A stretch of 64,000 nt of DNA, from positions 36,714-100,713 of the forward strand of contig JANXRG010000002.1 of NCBI GenBank assembly GCA_025353105.1. The letters are read 5' to 3'. The stretch comes from Verrucomicrobiota bacterium. Lineage in GTDB: Bacteria > Verrucomicrobiota > Verrucomicrobiia > Chthoniobacterales > SZAS-18. Of the stretch, positions 28,894-37,947 are shown one piece after another. Below the pieces are notes generated by a model. That model had not been told where the DNA came from, did no database searches, and worked only from the letters and a program-made list of their open reading frames with translations. Every line of letters begins with the position of its first letter. The stretch's first letter is position 1. Made by a program: the position numbers and the translations under genes.

Positions 28894-30150
28894 ATGGACA
28901 CCACCAAGCCGGGATTTCTCGACAAGCTGATCGGACGGCTCGGCCGCGTCCAGCCGGAGGAGGCGCAGGCGCATCTCCTGCGCGTGGTGCGCGAGAAGGG
29001 CTTCTTCGAGGCGATCTTCAACACGATCCAGGAAGGCATCATCGTCACGGATCCGACCGGAAAAATCACGTATCTGAATGAGTCGGCGTGCGATCTTTTC
29101 GGGCTGGAACGCGCCAGCAGCCTCGGCAAGCGGCTCGCGGACAAGGTGCGCGGACTCGACTGGAAGGCGCTCACGGGCGCCGACCGACTGGTCAGCCGCG
29201 ACATGCAGATTCTTTATCCGCAGCCGCGCTTCCTGAATTTCTACCTCGTGCCGCTGGATCGAGACGACCTCGATCCCGCTTCGCACGCCAAGCCGGTCCC
29301 CGGCAGCGCGGCGCGCGAGGACCGGCCGTATGCCTACGCGATGATCGTGCGCGACATCACGGAGAGCCGTCGCACCACGGAGGAGGCGATCGAGAGCGAG
29401 CGCTTCAACGCGCTGACCCTGCTCGCGGCCGGCGTGGCGCATGAAATCGGCAATCCGCTCAACTCGCTCCACATCCATCTCCAGTTGATGGAGCGAAAAA
29501 TCCGCAAGCTCCCGCCGGGCGAGCGCGGCGGCCTCGAGGATTCCGTCCGCGTGGCCAAGGACGAGATTCGCCGGCTCGACTTCATCGTCAGCCAGTTCCT
29601 GCGCGCGGTGCGGCCAACCATCCCGCAGATACAGCGCGATGACATCAACGCGGTTGTGCGCGAGTCGGTGTCGTTTCTCCGCGCGGAAATGGAGGATCGC
29701 GGCATCCTGATCGAGCTGGAGCTGGCGGAATCGCTGCCGCAGTTGCTGGTCGATCGCGATCAGATCAAGCAGGCGTTCTACAACGTGATCAAGAATTCGT
29801 CCCAGGCGATGAAGGAGGGCGGCATCCTGCGCATCCGCACCAGCGCGACACCGGCGCAGGTTTCGATCGCCTTCGAGGACACCGGCGGCGGCATCTCGCC
29901 AGAAAACCTAAGCAAGGTCTTCCAGCCGTACTTCACCACCAAGGACTCCGGCACCGGCCTCGGCCTGATGATCGTCCGGCGCATCGTGCGCGAGCATGGC
30001 GGCGAGGTCGAATTGCAGAGCGACGAGGGCCGCGGCCTGACGGTCACCATTCGTCTGCCGACCAGCGACCGCCGCGTGCAGATGCTCGAATACCCGACGG
30101 CGGAGACGGCCGGAGACGAGGCACCGGACCCGAACGGGACGGCCCCGTAG
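28894..30150 (+). CDS. PAS-domain sensor histidine kinase (NtrB-like)
   Basis: The 418-residue protein has a PAS domain (about 38-160, FNTIQEGIIVTDPTGKITYL), a HisKA domain with phospho-accepting H183 in AGVAHEIGNPLNSLHIHLQL, and an HATPase domain with N-box NVIKNSSQAM, DTGGGIS and GTGLGLMIVRRIVREHGGE. There is no transmembrane segment, so it should sense a cytoplasmic signal. It lies 49 bases upstream of an NtrC-type regulator and is almost certainly its kinase. The signal is unknown. It begins just after a displaced ligA end, so it may be the original neighbour of ligA. Confidence 0.92.
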   Translation: MDTTKPGFLDKLIGRLGRVQPEEAQAHLLRVVREKGFFEAIFNTIQEGIIVTDPTGKITYLNESACDLFGLERASSLGKRLADKVRGLDWKALTGADRLVSRDMQILYPQPRFLNFYLVPLDRDDLDPASHAKPVPGSAAREDRPYAYAMIVRDITESRRTTEEAIESERFNALTLLAAGVAHEIGNPLNSLHIHLQLMERKIRKLPPGERGGLEDSVRVAKDEIRRLDFIVSQFLRAVRPTIPQIQRDDINAVVRESVSFLRAEMEDRGILIELELAESLPQLLVDRDQIKQAFYNVIKNSSQAMKEGGILRIRTSATPAQVSIAFEDTGGGISPENLSKVFQPYFTTKDSGTGLGLMIVRRIVREHGGEVELQSDEGRGLTVTIRLPTSDRRVQMLEYPTAETAGDEAPDPNGTAP

Positions 30151-30199
30151 AAACAAATCGCTGGGCAGCCTCGCCGCGGCGCGACTATCCTCTCGCCCC

Positions 30200-31624
30200 T
30201 TGCCAAACGTGAGCCCTACGATCCTCATCGTCGACGACGAAAAGCACACGCGCGAAGGCATCCGTCGCGCGTTGGAGGACGATTTTGACGTGTACGTGGC
30301 CGACGGCCTCCCCGGGGCGATGTCGCTGCTCGAGACCGAGAAGGTCGATCTTCTCCTCACCGATCTTCGGCTTGGCGCGGGCGAGGACGGCATGACGCTG
30401 ATCGATCGCGCGCTCAAGATGCCGGTGCCGCCCGTGTGCATCATGATGACCGCGTACGGCTCCGTGGATACCGCCGTGGAAGCGATGAAGCGCGGCGCGT
30501 ACGACTTCGTCACCAAGCCCATCAATCTCGACAAGCTCGAAATCCTGATCCGCCGCGCGCTGCGCAGCCGCGAGATGGAAACGGAGAACACCGCGCTCAA
30601 GGAGCAGGTCCAAAAAAATTACGGGCTCGAGAACATCATCGGTCATTCCGCCGTGATGGAGTCGATCTTCGCGACGATTCGACAGGTGGCGCCCACGCGA
30701 GCGACGGTCGCGATCTCGGGCGACAGCGGCACGGGCAAGGAGTTGGTGGCGCGCGCGCTCCACAACCTGAGCAATCGCGCCAAGGCGAAATTTATCGCCG
30801 TGAACTGCGCGGCACTCTCGCCGCAGTTGCTGGAGAGCGAGCTGTTCGGCCACGAGAAGGGTTCCTTCACCGGCGCGTCGGAGCGGCGCATGGGCCGCTT
30901 CGAGCAGGCCGACGGCGGCACACTCTTTCTCGACGAAATCGCGGAAATCGACGCCGGCACCCAGGTGAAAATCCTGCGGGTGCTGAGCGAACGGACGTTT
31001 GAACGCGTGGGCGGGAACCAATCGATCGCGACCGACGTGCGGTTGGTCAGCGCCACAAACAAGGATCTGCGGCTGTTGGTGGCCGAAGGCGATTTCCGCG
31101 AGGATCTTTATTATCGGCTGAACGTCGTCCCGATCCACCTGCCCCCGCTGCGCGAGCGCCGCGAGGACATTCCGCTGCTCGTCGCATCGTTCCTCAAGCA
31201 ATCGGCGCAGGAGAACGAAAAGCCGTACCGCGAATTCACCTCGGAGGCGGCCGGCCGGCTGATGGAATACCCCTGGCCGGGCAACGTGCGCGAACTGCGC
31301 GCGGCGATTGACCACGGCGTTGTGCTCGCGACCGGGCCGAAGATTACGCTGCGCGATTTGCCGTCCATTATTCGGCACTGGCATCCGGACGACACCTCGG
31401 GAAAGACGGGTGGCGCGTCGTCTTCCAGCCAGTTGCGCGGTGTCGCCACGAGTATCCCCGGCACGCTGAATCTCGAGGCGACCGAACGTCTGATGATTAC
31501 GCAGGCGTTGGAGCAATCGAACGGCAACCGGACGCAGGCCGCGAAGAAGCTCGGCATCAGCCGCCGCACGCTGCACCGGAAGCTCAAGGAATGGAATCTT
31601 GGGAAACCGGCGGACGAGGCGTAG
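30200..31624 (+). CDS. NtrC-family sigma-54-type response regulator
   Basis: The 474-residue protein has a receiver domain with D55 (LLLTDLRLG) and K106 (FVTKPINL), an AAA+ domain with Walker A GDSGTGKE (174-181), the GAFTGA-type loop as GSFTGA (221-226), and Walker B GGTLFLDEIAEI. It ends with a Fis-type helix-turn-helix (NRTQAAKKLGISRRTLHRKL). It should activate sigma-54 promoters when phosphorylated by the upstream kinase. Ser for Ala in the GAFTGA loop is a known variant. The start is either TTG 30200 or GTG 30209; both lack a clear ribosome binding site. Targets are unknown. Confidence 0.93.
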   Translation: MPNVSPTILIVDDEKHTREGIRRALEDDFDVYVADGLPGAMSLLETEKVDLLLTDLRLGAGEDGMTLIDRALKMPVPPVCIMMTAYGSVDTAVEAMKRGAYDFVTKPINLDKLEILIRRALRSREMETENTALKEQVQKNYGLENIIGHSAVMESIFATIRQVAPTRATVAISGDSGTGKELVARALHNLSNRAKAKFIAVNCAALSPQLLESELFGHEKGSFTGASERRMGRFEQADGGTLFLDEIAEIDAGTQVKILRVLSERTFERVGGNQSIATDVRLVSATNKDLRLLVAEGDFREDLYYRLNVVPIHLPPLRERREDIPLLVASFLKQSAQENEKPYREFTSEAAGRLMEYPWPGNVRELRAAIDHGVVLATGPKITLRDLPSIIRHWHPDDTSGKTGGASSSSQLRGVATSIPGTLNLEATERLMITQALEQSNGNRTQAAKKLGISRRTLHRKLKEWNLGKPADEA

Positions 31625-31635
31625 GGCTGATGGCA

Positions 31636-31732
31636 GGTGGAACGCGATCTCCGAGCGCGTTGGCGAAAAACAAATGCAGCCCGCGGCCGCAGGCTGCCAA
31701 ACCCTCTGTCAACGCGCCCGGAGCGTTCCACC
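31636..31732. repeat. Inverted-repeat element, GGTGGAACGCGACC family (copy B)
   Basis: The left arm ggtggaacgcgatctccgag plus cgcgttgg (31636-31663) pairs imperfectly with the right arm caacgcgcccggagcgttcc plus acc (31710-31732), which lacks about five bases. A smaller inner hairpin lies around gcagcccgcggccgcaggct. It sits between the NtrC gene and the ABC ATPase gene. It shares its ends with the elements at 12512 and 35670. Confidence 0.7.
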
Positions 31733-31798
31733 CAGCGCTAATCAGCATCGCCGCTTCGTTTCACCGTTGAGTTTCCGCGCGCCCGTCTATCTTGCGTC

Positions 31799-32791
31799 GT
31801 GAGCGCGCCCGTCATCGAAGTCTCCGAGTTAACCAAGATCTACCGCGTCTACCGCAAAGAAGGCGGCGTGCGCGGCGCCTTGAAGGGCCTCTTCTCGCGG
31901 AAATACGACGAGGTGCGTGCGGTCGATGGCGTCAGTTTCTCGCTGTGCGAAGGCGAGTTCGTGGGCTTTCTCGGTCCCAACGGCGCCGGCAAGACGACCG
32001 TGCTGAAAATGCTCAGCGGACTGCTGAATCCGACGTCTGGCAACGCGCGCGTTCTCGGCTTCACGCCATGGGAACGCAGCAATGCAATGAAGCGACAGTT
32101 CAGCCTGCTGATGGGCCAGAAGAATGCGCTGTGGTGGGATTTGCCGGCCCGCGAGTCTCTCGAATTGAACCGCGCCATCTATGAAATTCCCGTCGCGCAG
32201 TTTAACGAGGTGGTGGAGACGCTGACCACTTTGCTCGATGTGAAGGACAAGATGAGCACGATGGTGCGCGAGCTCAGTCTCGGCGAGCGGATGAAAATGG
32301 AGCTCATCGCCGCGCTCCTGCACCGGCCGAAGGTGCTTTTCCTCGACGAACCCACCATCGGGCTGGATGTCGTCTCGCAGAAAAAGGTCCGCGAGTTTCT
32401 CCGCCAATACAACGCGGAGCACCGCATCGTCACGATGCTGACCAGCCACTACATGGGCGACATCGAGGAGCTCTGCGAACGCGTCATCATCATCGACAAG
32501 GGGCGACTCTTCTTCGACGGCCCGCTCGACGACATCACGAACCGCTACGTGACGGAAAAAATTCTCACGCTCGATTTCGCGGACTCACGGATGGAACGCG
32601 GCCTGGAAGGCTGCGGCGAGGTGATCGAGCAGACGCCGGTCTCGCTCAAGCTCAAAGTTCCGCGGGCCGAGGTGGCGGCCGTCTGCCGGAGAATCCTCGA
32701 GAGCAATCCCGTGCGCGACATCGAGGTGCTCGAGCCGCCGATTGAGGACATCATCCGCCGACTCTTCGACGAGCAGCGGGCCGCCCGGTGA
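31799..32791 (+). CDS. ABC transporter ATP-binding protein (ABC-2 exporter type)
   Basis: The 330-residue protein is the ATPase of an ABC exporter. It has Walker A GPNGAGKTT (59-67), signature LSLGE (159-163), Walker B VLFLDEPTIGLD (179-190) and a C-terminal extension of about 90 residues typical of DrrA/NatA-type subunits. The N-terminal insert EGGVRGALKGLFSRKYDEVR is typical of a branch that pairs with two DUF990-type membrane proteins. No permease gene is adjacent: the next gene is on the other strand. The permeases may be elsewhere or lost. It starts with GTG at 31799. Confidence 0.88.
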   Translation: MSAPVIEVSELTKIYRVYRKEGGVRGALKGLFSRKYDEVRAVDGVSFSLCEGEFVGFLGPNGAGKTTVLKMLSGLLNPTSGNARVLGFTPWERSNAMKRQFSLLMGQKNALWWDLPARESLELNRAIYEIPVAQFNEVVETLTTLLDVKDKMSTMVRELSLGERMKMELIAALLHRPKVLFLDEPTIGLDVVSQKKVREFLRQYNAEHRIVTMLTSHYMGDIEELCERVIIIDKGRLFFDGPLDDITNRYVTEKILTLDFADSRMERGLEGCGEVIEQTPVSLKLKVPRAEVAAVCRRILESNPVRDIEVLEPPIEDIIRRLFDEQRAAR

Positions 32792-32806
32792 GCGCTGCAC
32801 CGCGCC

Positions 32807-33424
32807 CTACTTCTTCAGCGTTTTGTTCCACTGCTCGAGATTCGCGGCCTGCGCGGCGAAGAGCGGCCCCGTCGGATCGAGAATCTGGATCGAGAGAATC
32901 TTGTCGCCCTGCTTCGTGCCCATCACGTTTTCCTGGCCCTTGGTCACGGCGCCGAAGATGGTGTGGCGGTCATTCAGGTGCGGGGTGGGTCCGTGCGTGA
33001 TGAAAAATTGGCTTCCGTTCGTTCGGGGGCCGCTGTTCGCCATGGCCAGGATTCCCTCGCGATCAAAGCGCAAGGCGGGGACGAATTCGTCCTCGAACTT
33101 GTAGCCGGGACCGCCCGAGCCGGTGCCCGTCGGATCGCCGCCCTGGATCATGAACCCCGCAATGACGCGGTGGAAGCTGAGGCCATCGTAATACTTCTTC
33201 TCCGCGAGATTCAGGAAATTTGCGACCGTCACCGGGGCCTGCGATGCAAAAAGCGTGATGGCGATATCACCCTTGGTGGTCTTCATCACGATGCGAATGT
33301 CGGAAACGGGCGAGGCGGAGGGGGATGGCGTCATGGCGGGAATCGGTGAGGGGGTCTGGGCGTGGAGTTGCGCGATGATCGCAACGGCGGAAAAAAATGT
33401 GGGGAGGAAGCGAAGGAATTTCAT
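32807..33424 (-). CDS. Secreted cyclophilin-type peptidyl-prolyl isomerase
   Basis: The 205-residue protein has a signal peptide (1-23, [20 protein letters not shown]), a short Pro/Ser-rich linker, and a cyclophilin domain with [35 protein letters not shown] and [15 protein letters not shown]. It should act on proline bonds outside the cytoplasm. I start it at ATG 33424; the longer frame has no signal peptide. It is convergent with the ABC ATPase and divergent from aguB. Confidence 0.93.
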   Translation of the reverse strand: MKFLRFLPTFFSAVAIIAQLHAQTPSPIPAMTPSPSASPVSDIRIVMKTTKGDIAITLFASQAPVTVANFLNLAEKKYYDGLSFHRVIAGFMIQGGDPTGTGSGGPGYKFEDEFVPALRFDREGILAMANSGPRTNGSQFFITHGPTPHLNDRHTIFGAVTKGQENVMGTKQGDKILSIQILDPTGPLFAAQAANLEQWNKTLKK

Positions 33425-33585
33425 ACGCGGGAAACGCGCACAGCGTAGGCTTTCCGGGGAAGAAGTCCAACCGTCTTGGGTGCGCCGGCGGAATGGGGCC
33501 GGCCGCGGCGCAAATCCGACAAATTTTTCCATCGCCATTCCCGGGATTCCGGCTAACACACAAAAAGAATTCGCCCGCCGTCGAA

Positions 33586-34491
33586 ATGCCCGCCTCCCGT
33601 AAAAAATCCAAAGCCGCTCCGCTCAAGCTGGCGGTCATCCAGATGCGCTGCGTCGCGTCGCCCGACGTCAACGAGCGCAACGCGGAAAAGAAGGTGCGCG
33701 CCGCGGCGAAGATGGGGGCCGGCATCATCTGCCTGCCGGAGTTGTACCGCTCGCTGTATTTCTGCCAGGAGGAGAATCACAAACATTTCGCGCTCGCCGA
33801 GACCGTCCCCGGACCAACCACGAAACGCCTCGGCGCGCTGGCGAAGGAACTCGGCATCGTGCTCGTGGCCTCGCTGTTCGAGCGGCGCGCGGCCGGACTG
33901 TACCACAACACTGCGGCCATCCTCGACGCCGATGGCCGGATGCTGGGAAAGTATCGCAAGATGCACATCCCGGACGACCCGCTGTACTACGAGAAGTTTT
34001 ATTTCACGCCCGGCGACCTCGGTTTCCGCACGTGGGAAACGCGCCGCGGAAAGATCGGCGTGTGCATTTGCTGGGACCAATGGTTCCCGGAATCGGCGCG
34101 GCTGACCGCGATGAGCGGCGCGCAGATCCTGTTCTTCCCGACCGCCATCGGCTGGCATCCGCGCGAAAAGGCGAACCATGGCGTGGCGCAGCATGACTCG
34201 TGGGAAACCATCCAGCGCAGCCACGCGATCGCGAACGGTTGCTATGTCGCGGTTCCAAACCGCGTGGGTCTCGAAACCCCGCTCGGCGGCGATGGCATTC
34301 AATTTTGGGGGCAGAGCTTCGTCTGCGATCCCCAGGGCCAGATGCTCGGGAAGGCGGGGCGCGACGAGGAGGAAATCCTTTGCGTGGACATTGATCTGCA
34401 CCGCGTGGAGGAACAGAGGACGCACTGGCCGTTCCTGCGCGATCGTCGGACTGACGCCTATGGCGACCTGAGCAAACGATTGATTGATTAA
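33586..34491 (+). CDS. aguB: N-carbamoylputrescine amidase
   Basis: AguB hydrolyses N-carbamoylputrescine to putrescine, carbon dioxide and ammonia. The 301-residue nitrilase-fold protein has the catalytic triad E52 (CLPELYRS), K125 ([12 protein letters not shown]) and C162 ([16 protein letters not shown]). [20 protein letters not shown] and [15 protein letters not shown] are typical of the agmatine-pathway branch. It is followed by aguA with a gap of less than 100 bases, which strongly supports the specific call. I start it at ATG 33586 (MPASRKK). Confidence 0.92.
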   Translation: MPASRKKSKAAPLKLAVIQMRCVASPDVNERNAEKKVRAAAKMGAGIICLPELYRSLYFCQEENHKHFALAETVPGPTTKRLGALAKELGIVLVASLFERRAAGLYHNTAAILDADGRMLGKYRKMHIPDDPLYYEKFYFTPGDLGFRTWETRRGKIGVCICWDQWFPESARLTAMSGAQILFFPTAIGWHPREKANHGVAQHDSWETIQRSHAIANGCYVAVPNRVGLETPLGGDGIQFWGQSFVCDPQGQMLGKAGRDEEEILCVDIDLHRVEEQRTHWPFLRDRRTDAYGDLSKRLID

Positions 34492-34587
34492 CCAAGGGTG
34501 GCGCGGCGCGAAACCTGCGAGGGAAGAATGTTTTCCCGGCGGCGAATCGCGTCCAACCTTTCGTTTTGTCCCGAAAATTTTTCTGAC

Positions 34588-35649
34588 GTGAATCGCTCCA
34601 ACCAAACTCCCGCCCAGCAGGGCTACCGCATGCCGGCGGAGTGGGAGCCGCACGCTGCGACGTGGCTCTCGTGGCCGCGCCGGGACGGAATCAGTTTTCC
34701 GGGCAGCTACGATCAGGTGATGCCCGTGCTGACGAAGATGGTCGTCGCCCTCGGTGAGTCGGAGCCCGTGTGCATCAACGTGCGCGATGCGGCGCAGGAG
34801 AGCGAGATTCGCAAAGTCCTCGGCAACGGCGACGGCGGCGATCATTCGCACGTGCGTTTTCAGCGGATTCCAACCAACGAGCCTTGGTGCCGCGACCACG
34901 GGCCGATTTTCCTGACCAAGCCCGGCGCTGCGAATCCCCTGATCGCGCTCGACTGGGAATACAACGCCTGGGGCTGGAAGTATCCGCCGTTCGATCTCGA
35001 CAACGCGGTGCCGAAAAAAGTCGCGGCGATTCTCGATGACATCCCCGTGTTCAGCCCCGGCATTGTGCTTGAGGGCGGATCGATCGAGGTCAACGGCGCG
35101 GGCACGCTGCTCACCACCGAGAGCTGCCTGCTCAACCCAAATCGCAATCCCACGCTGAAAAAGGCTGACATCGAGCGCTTCCTCCGCGATTACCTTTGCG
35201 TCACGAACATTCTCTGGCTTGGCGACGGCATTGAAGGCGACGACACCGACGGCCACATCGACGACCTCACGCGCTTTGTCAGCCGCACATCCGTGGTGAC
35301 GGTGGTCGAGGAGGACGAGCACGATGACAACTACGAGCCGCTGCAGGTGAACCTGAACCGGCTGCGGGAGATGAGCGCCGAGGACGGGACGCCGCTGACG
35401 GTGCGCACGCTGCCGATGCCCGGAAAGATCGCCCGCGAGGGGCAGCGATTGCCCGCGAGCTACGCGAATTATTATGTCGCAAACAAGGTCGTGTTGATGC
35501 CGGCCTTCAACGATCCGCACGACGCGTGGGCGGCCGCGGTGTTGCGTGAGGCGTTCCCGACGCGTCGCATTGTGCCGATCGATTGCCGCGAGCTGATTTG
35601 GGGCCTCGGCGCGTTTCACTGCCTCACCCAGCAGCAGCCGGCGGTGTGA
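34588..35649 (+). CDS. aguA: Agmatine deiminase
   Basis: AguA converts agmatine to N-carbamoylputrescine and ammonia. The protein has the family start GYRMPAEWEPHAATWLSWP, the substrate-binding NEPWCRDHGPIFL, VLEGGSIEVNGAGTLLTTES and DDTDGHIDDLTRF, and the catalytic cysteine at about 345 in GAFHCLTQQQPA. I start it at GTG 34588 (VNRSNQTP); the frame is open to 34498. With aguB it forms a complete agmatine-to-putrescine step; the arginine decarboxylase needed to make agmatine is not in the window. Confidence 0.93.
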   Translation: MNRSNQTPAQQGYRMPAEWEPHAATWLSWPRRDGISFPGSYDQVMPVLTKMVVALGESEPVCINVRDAAQESEIRKVLGNGDGGDHSHVRFQRIPTNEPWCRDHGPIFLTKPGAANPLIALDWEYNAWGWKYPPFDLDNAVPKKVAAILDDIPVFSPGIVLEGGSIEVNGAGTLLTTESCLLNPNRNPTLKKADIERFLRDYLCVTNILWLGDGIEGDDTDGHIDDLTRFVSRTSVVTVVEEDEHDDNYEPLQVNLNRLREMSAEDGTPLTVRTLPMPGKIAREGQRLPASYANYYVANKVVLMPAFNDPHDAWAAAVLREAFPTRRIVPIDCRELIWGLGAFHCLTQQQPAV

Positions 35650-35669
35650 GCGGCATGGCGTTGGACAAA

Positions 35670-35762
35670 GGTGGATCGTGACCTCCGGGCGCGATGCCAA
35701 TGGACTTGGCCGCCCGCGGGCGCGGGCGGCAATTGTCTTGTCACACAAGGTCGCGTTCCACC
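35670..35762. repeat. Inverted-repeat element, GGTGGAACGCGACC family (copy C)
   Basis: The left arm ggtggatcgtgacctccggg plus cgcgatgcc (35670-35698) matches the family end, and the right arm aaggtcgcgttccacc (35747-35762) is its partial reverse complement. An inner stem gccgcccg/cgggcggc lies between them. It sits between two convergent genes, aguA and the deaminase. Confidence 0.6.
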
Positions 35763-35803
35763 AGGCGCGCCGTTGGCGTGGTCGTCGGCGAATGTTTGCG
35801 CCG

Positions 35804-36256
35804 CTACACCCCAATGTCCTCGTTCCAGAGGGCCGGTTCGTCACGGATAAAGTCGGCCATCATCTGCACGCATTCGGGCAGATCGAGATCGATGACTTCG
35901 ATGCCGTGTGCGCGCATGAATTCGGGCGCGCCGGCGAAATTGCGGCTTTCGCCCACAACGACCCTTGCCACGCCGAACTGAACGGCCGCGCCCGAGCACA
36001 AGAAGCACGGCATCAGGGTGGAATAGAGCGTGGCGCCGCGAAAATTTCCCGGAATACGGCCCGCGTTGCGCAGGCAATCGATCTCGGCGTGCGTGATGGG
36101 ATCGCCGTCCTGAACGCGTTTGTTGTGGCCGGAGGCGATCACCTTCCCGTCGCGCACCAACGAGCTGCCAATCGGAATGCCGCCTTCCTGCCGTCCCGTC
36201 CTCGCCTCCGCGATGGCTGCCCGCATGCCCTCGTCGATTCTTGCGTCATTCGTCAT
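35804..36256 (-). CDS. Cytosine deaminase-like nucleoside/base deaminase
   Basis: The 150-residue protein has the zinc deaminase motifs THAEIDCLRNAG (H56, E58) and TLMPCFLCSGAAVQFGV (C84, C87). The segments NFAGAPEFM and DEPALWNEDIG at the C-terminus are like those of yeast-type cytosine deaminase (Fcy1), which makes uracil from cytosine, so I favour that over tRNA-adenosine or guanine deaminases. I start it at ATG 36256 (MTNDARIDEG). It would serve pyrimidine salvage. It is divergent from mgtE. Confidence 0.82.
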   Translation of the reverse strand: MTNDARIDEGMRAAIAEARTGRQEGGIPIGSSLVRDGKVIASGHNKRVQDGDPITHAEIDCLRNAGRIPGNFRGATLYSTLMPCFLCSGAAVQFGVARVVVGESRNFAGAPEFMRAHGIEVIDLDLPECVQMMADFIRDEPALWNEDIGV

Positions 36257-36374
36257 CCCGCGCTTATCGCATGAAGCTCGCGCCCGACGCAAAAAGGAAA
36301 TGCCGCGGACCGAATTGTCGGTTTGGGGCGATTTCGTCGTTTCCCCCACGCGGCGGCGCTTCTAGATTGCCCGC

Positions 36375-37757
36375 ATGCTCGGCAAGCTTCTCCAACCGGA
36401 AATTGAATCGCTGGTCGCCGCCCGTGACTTCGCCGGACTTCGCAAAACATTCTCAGATTGGCCGCCCGCGGACATCGCCGACACGCTCAACGATCTGCCG
36501 TCCGAGGACCAGATCGCGATTTTTCGAGTGCTGCCGAAGGCGCAGGCGGCGGATGTTTTCGAATATCTTTCCCCCGACGAGCAGGAGAGCCTGCTCCGCT
36601 CGATGGGCCGGGAGACCGCGACCGCGATCCTGAACGAGATGTCACCCGACGACCGGACGGCGTTGCTCGAGGAACTTCCGCCCGAGGCCGTCAAGAAGCT
36701 CGTGCTGCTGCTCTCGCCCGACGAACGGAACGTCGCGCAGAAGCTGCTCAACTATCCGGAGGGATCAGTGGGCCGGTTGATGACCCCCGATTACGTCGCC
36801 ATCAAGCCTGGTTGGAACGTCGGCGAGGTCCTCGAATACGTCCGCCGACACGGTCGCGACAGCGAGTCCCTGAACGTTCTCTACGTCACCGATGCACACG
36901 GAAAACTGATCGACGACATCCGAATCCGCGAATTTCTCCTGCGCCCGATCGAGACGCCCGTGCAGGAATTCATGGATCAAAATTACACGTCGCTCTGCGT
37001 GAGCGATCCCGAGGAGAAGGCCGTCGAAGTCTTTCGCAAGTACGACCGCACGATTCTCCCCGTCACAGACGCGGATGGCCATCTCGTGGGCGTTGTGACG
37101 GTCGACGACGTGCTCGACATCGCCGAGGCGGAGGCGACGGAGGATATCCAAAAACTCGGCGGTCTTGAGGCCGCGCTGGACATGCCGTATCTGGAGAGCC
37201 CCATCCAGCAGCTGATTCGTAAGCGCGGCACGGTGCTCGTGGTGCTATTCCTCGGCGAGATGTTGACCGCGACAGCGATGGGATTTTTTGAGGAGGAAAT
37301 CAGCAAGGCGGTGGTCCTGACGCTCTTCCTTCCGCTCATCATCAGCTCGGGGGGAAACAGCGGCTCGCAGGCGAGCACGCTGATCATTCGCGCCATGGCG
37401 CTGGGCGAAGTCACACTCGGTGACTGGTGGCGGGTCGCACGCCGCGAGGTGATGAGTGGTCTCTCACTCGGAGTGCTGCTTGGTGCCGTTGGCTTTCTGC
37501 GCATCGGCGTGTGGGCCCTGGGGTTCGGGTCGTATGGCCCCCACTGGGCGCTGGTCGGCCTGACGGTCGGAGTGGCACTAATCGGCGTGGTGGCGTGGGG
37601 AAGTCTGATGGGTGCCATGCTGCCGTTCATCCTCCGCAGGGTCGGCATGGATCCCGCCACGTCATCGGCCCCGTTTGTCGCGACGCTGGTCGACGTCACG
37701 GGACTGATCATTTATTTCCTCGTCGCCGCGACGATCCTGCGGGGAACTCTTCTCTAG
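36375..37757 (+). CDS. mgtE: Magnesium transporter MgtE
   Basis: The 460-residue protein has the MgtE layout: N-terminal helical domain (DIADTLNDLPSEDQIAIFRV), two CBS domains (VGRLMTPDYVAIKPGWNVGE and PVQEFMDQNYTSLCVSDPEE), and about five transmembrane helices with GGNSGSQASTLIIRAMALGE, the conserved pore region. MgtE is a channel gated by cytoplasmic magnesium through its N and CBS domains. Length is normal. No M-box riboswitch is visible in the short upstream gap. Confidence 0.95.
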   Translation: MLGKLLQPEIESLVAARDFAGLRKTFSDWPPADIADTLNDLPSEDQIAIFRVLPKAQAADVFEYLSPDEQESLLRSMGRETATAILNEMSPDDRTALLEELPPEAVKKLVLLLSPDERNVAQKLLNYPEGSVGRLMTPDYVAIKPGWNVGEVLEYVRRHGRDSESLNVLYVTDAHGKLIDDIRIREFLLRPIETPVQEFMDQNYTSLCVSDPEEKAVEVFRKYDRTILPVTDADGHLVGVVTVDDVLDIAEAEATEDIQKLGGLEAALDMPYLESPIQQLIRKRGTVLVVLFLGEMLTATAMGFFEEEISKAVVLTLFLPLIISSGGNSGSQASTLIIRAMALGEVTLGDWWRVARREVMSGLSLGVLLGAVGFLRIGVWALGFGSYGPHWALVGLTVGVALIGVVAWGSLMGAMLPFILRRVGMDPATSSAPFVATLVDVTGLIIYFLVAATILRGTLL

Positions 37758-37787
37758 GCGTGCCGGTTGCGACGACAGGGACGGTTC

Positions 37788-37930
37788 GGGAAACTCGACG
37801 CTCGAAATTCGAAGAAAATTCCAAACTTTGGAAGCGCAGAAAACGACCAGGGTGCGCCTAGGGAGTTTCTCCGCCCGTTCGATTTTGAAACTTACTTCGA
37901 GTTTCGATCTTCGAATTTCGAGTTTTTAGA
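37788..37930. repeat. Long imperfect inverted repeat, TCGAAACTCGAA family
   Basis: The left arm aaactcgacgctcgaaattc plus gaagaaaattccaaa pairs imperfectly with the right arm ttttgaaacttacttcgagt plus ttcgatcttcgaatttcgag. It fills the gap between the convergent mgtE and glycosyltransferase genes. The right arm shares ttttgaaacttacttcgagt and the following ttcga with the element at 59848-60010, so the two are related copies. Confidence 0.65.
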
Positions 37931-37947
37931 AGGCGCTGGCCTTCAAC

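Noticed and set aside
33553..35844. A 763-codon minus-strand frame across aguB and aguA
   Set aside because: Both plus-strand genes have complete catalytic motifs; the opposite frame is low-information and Arg-rich.
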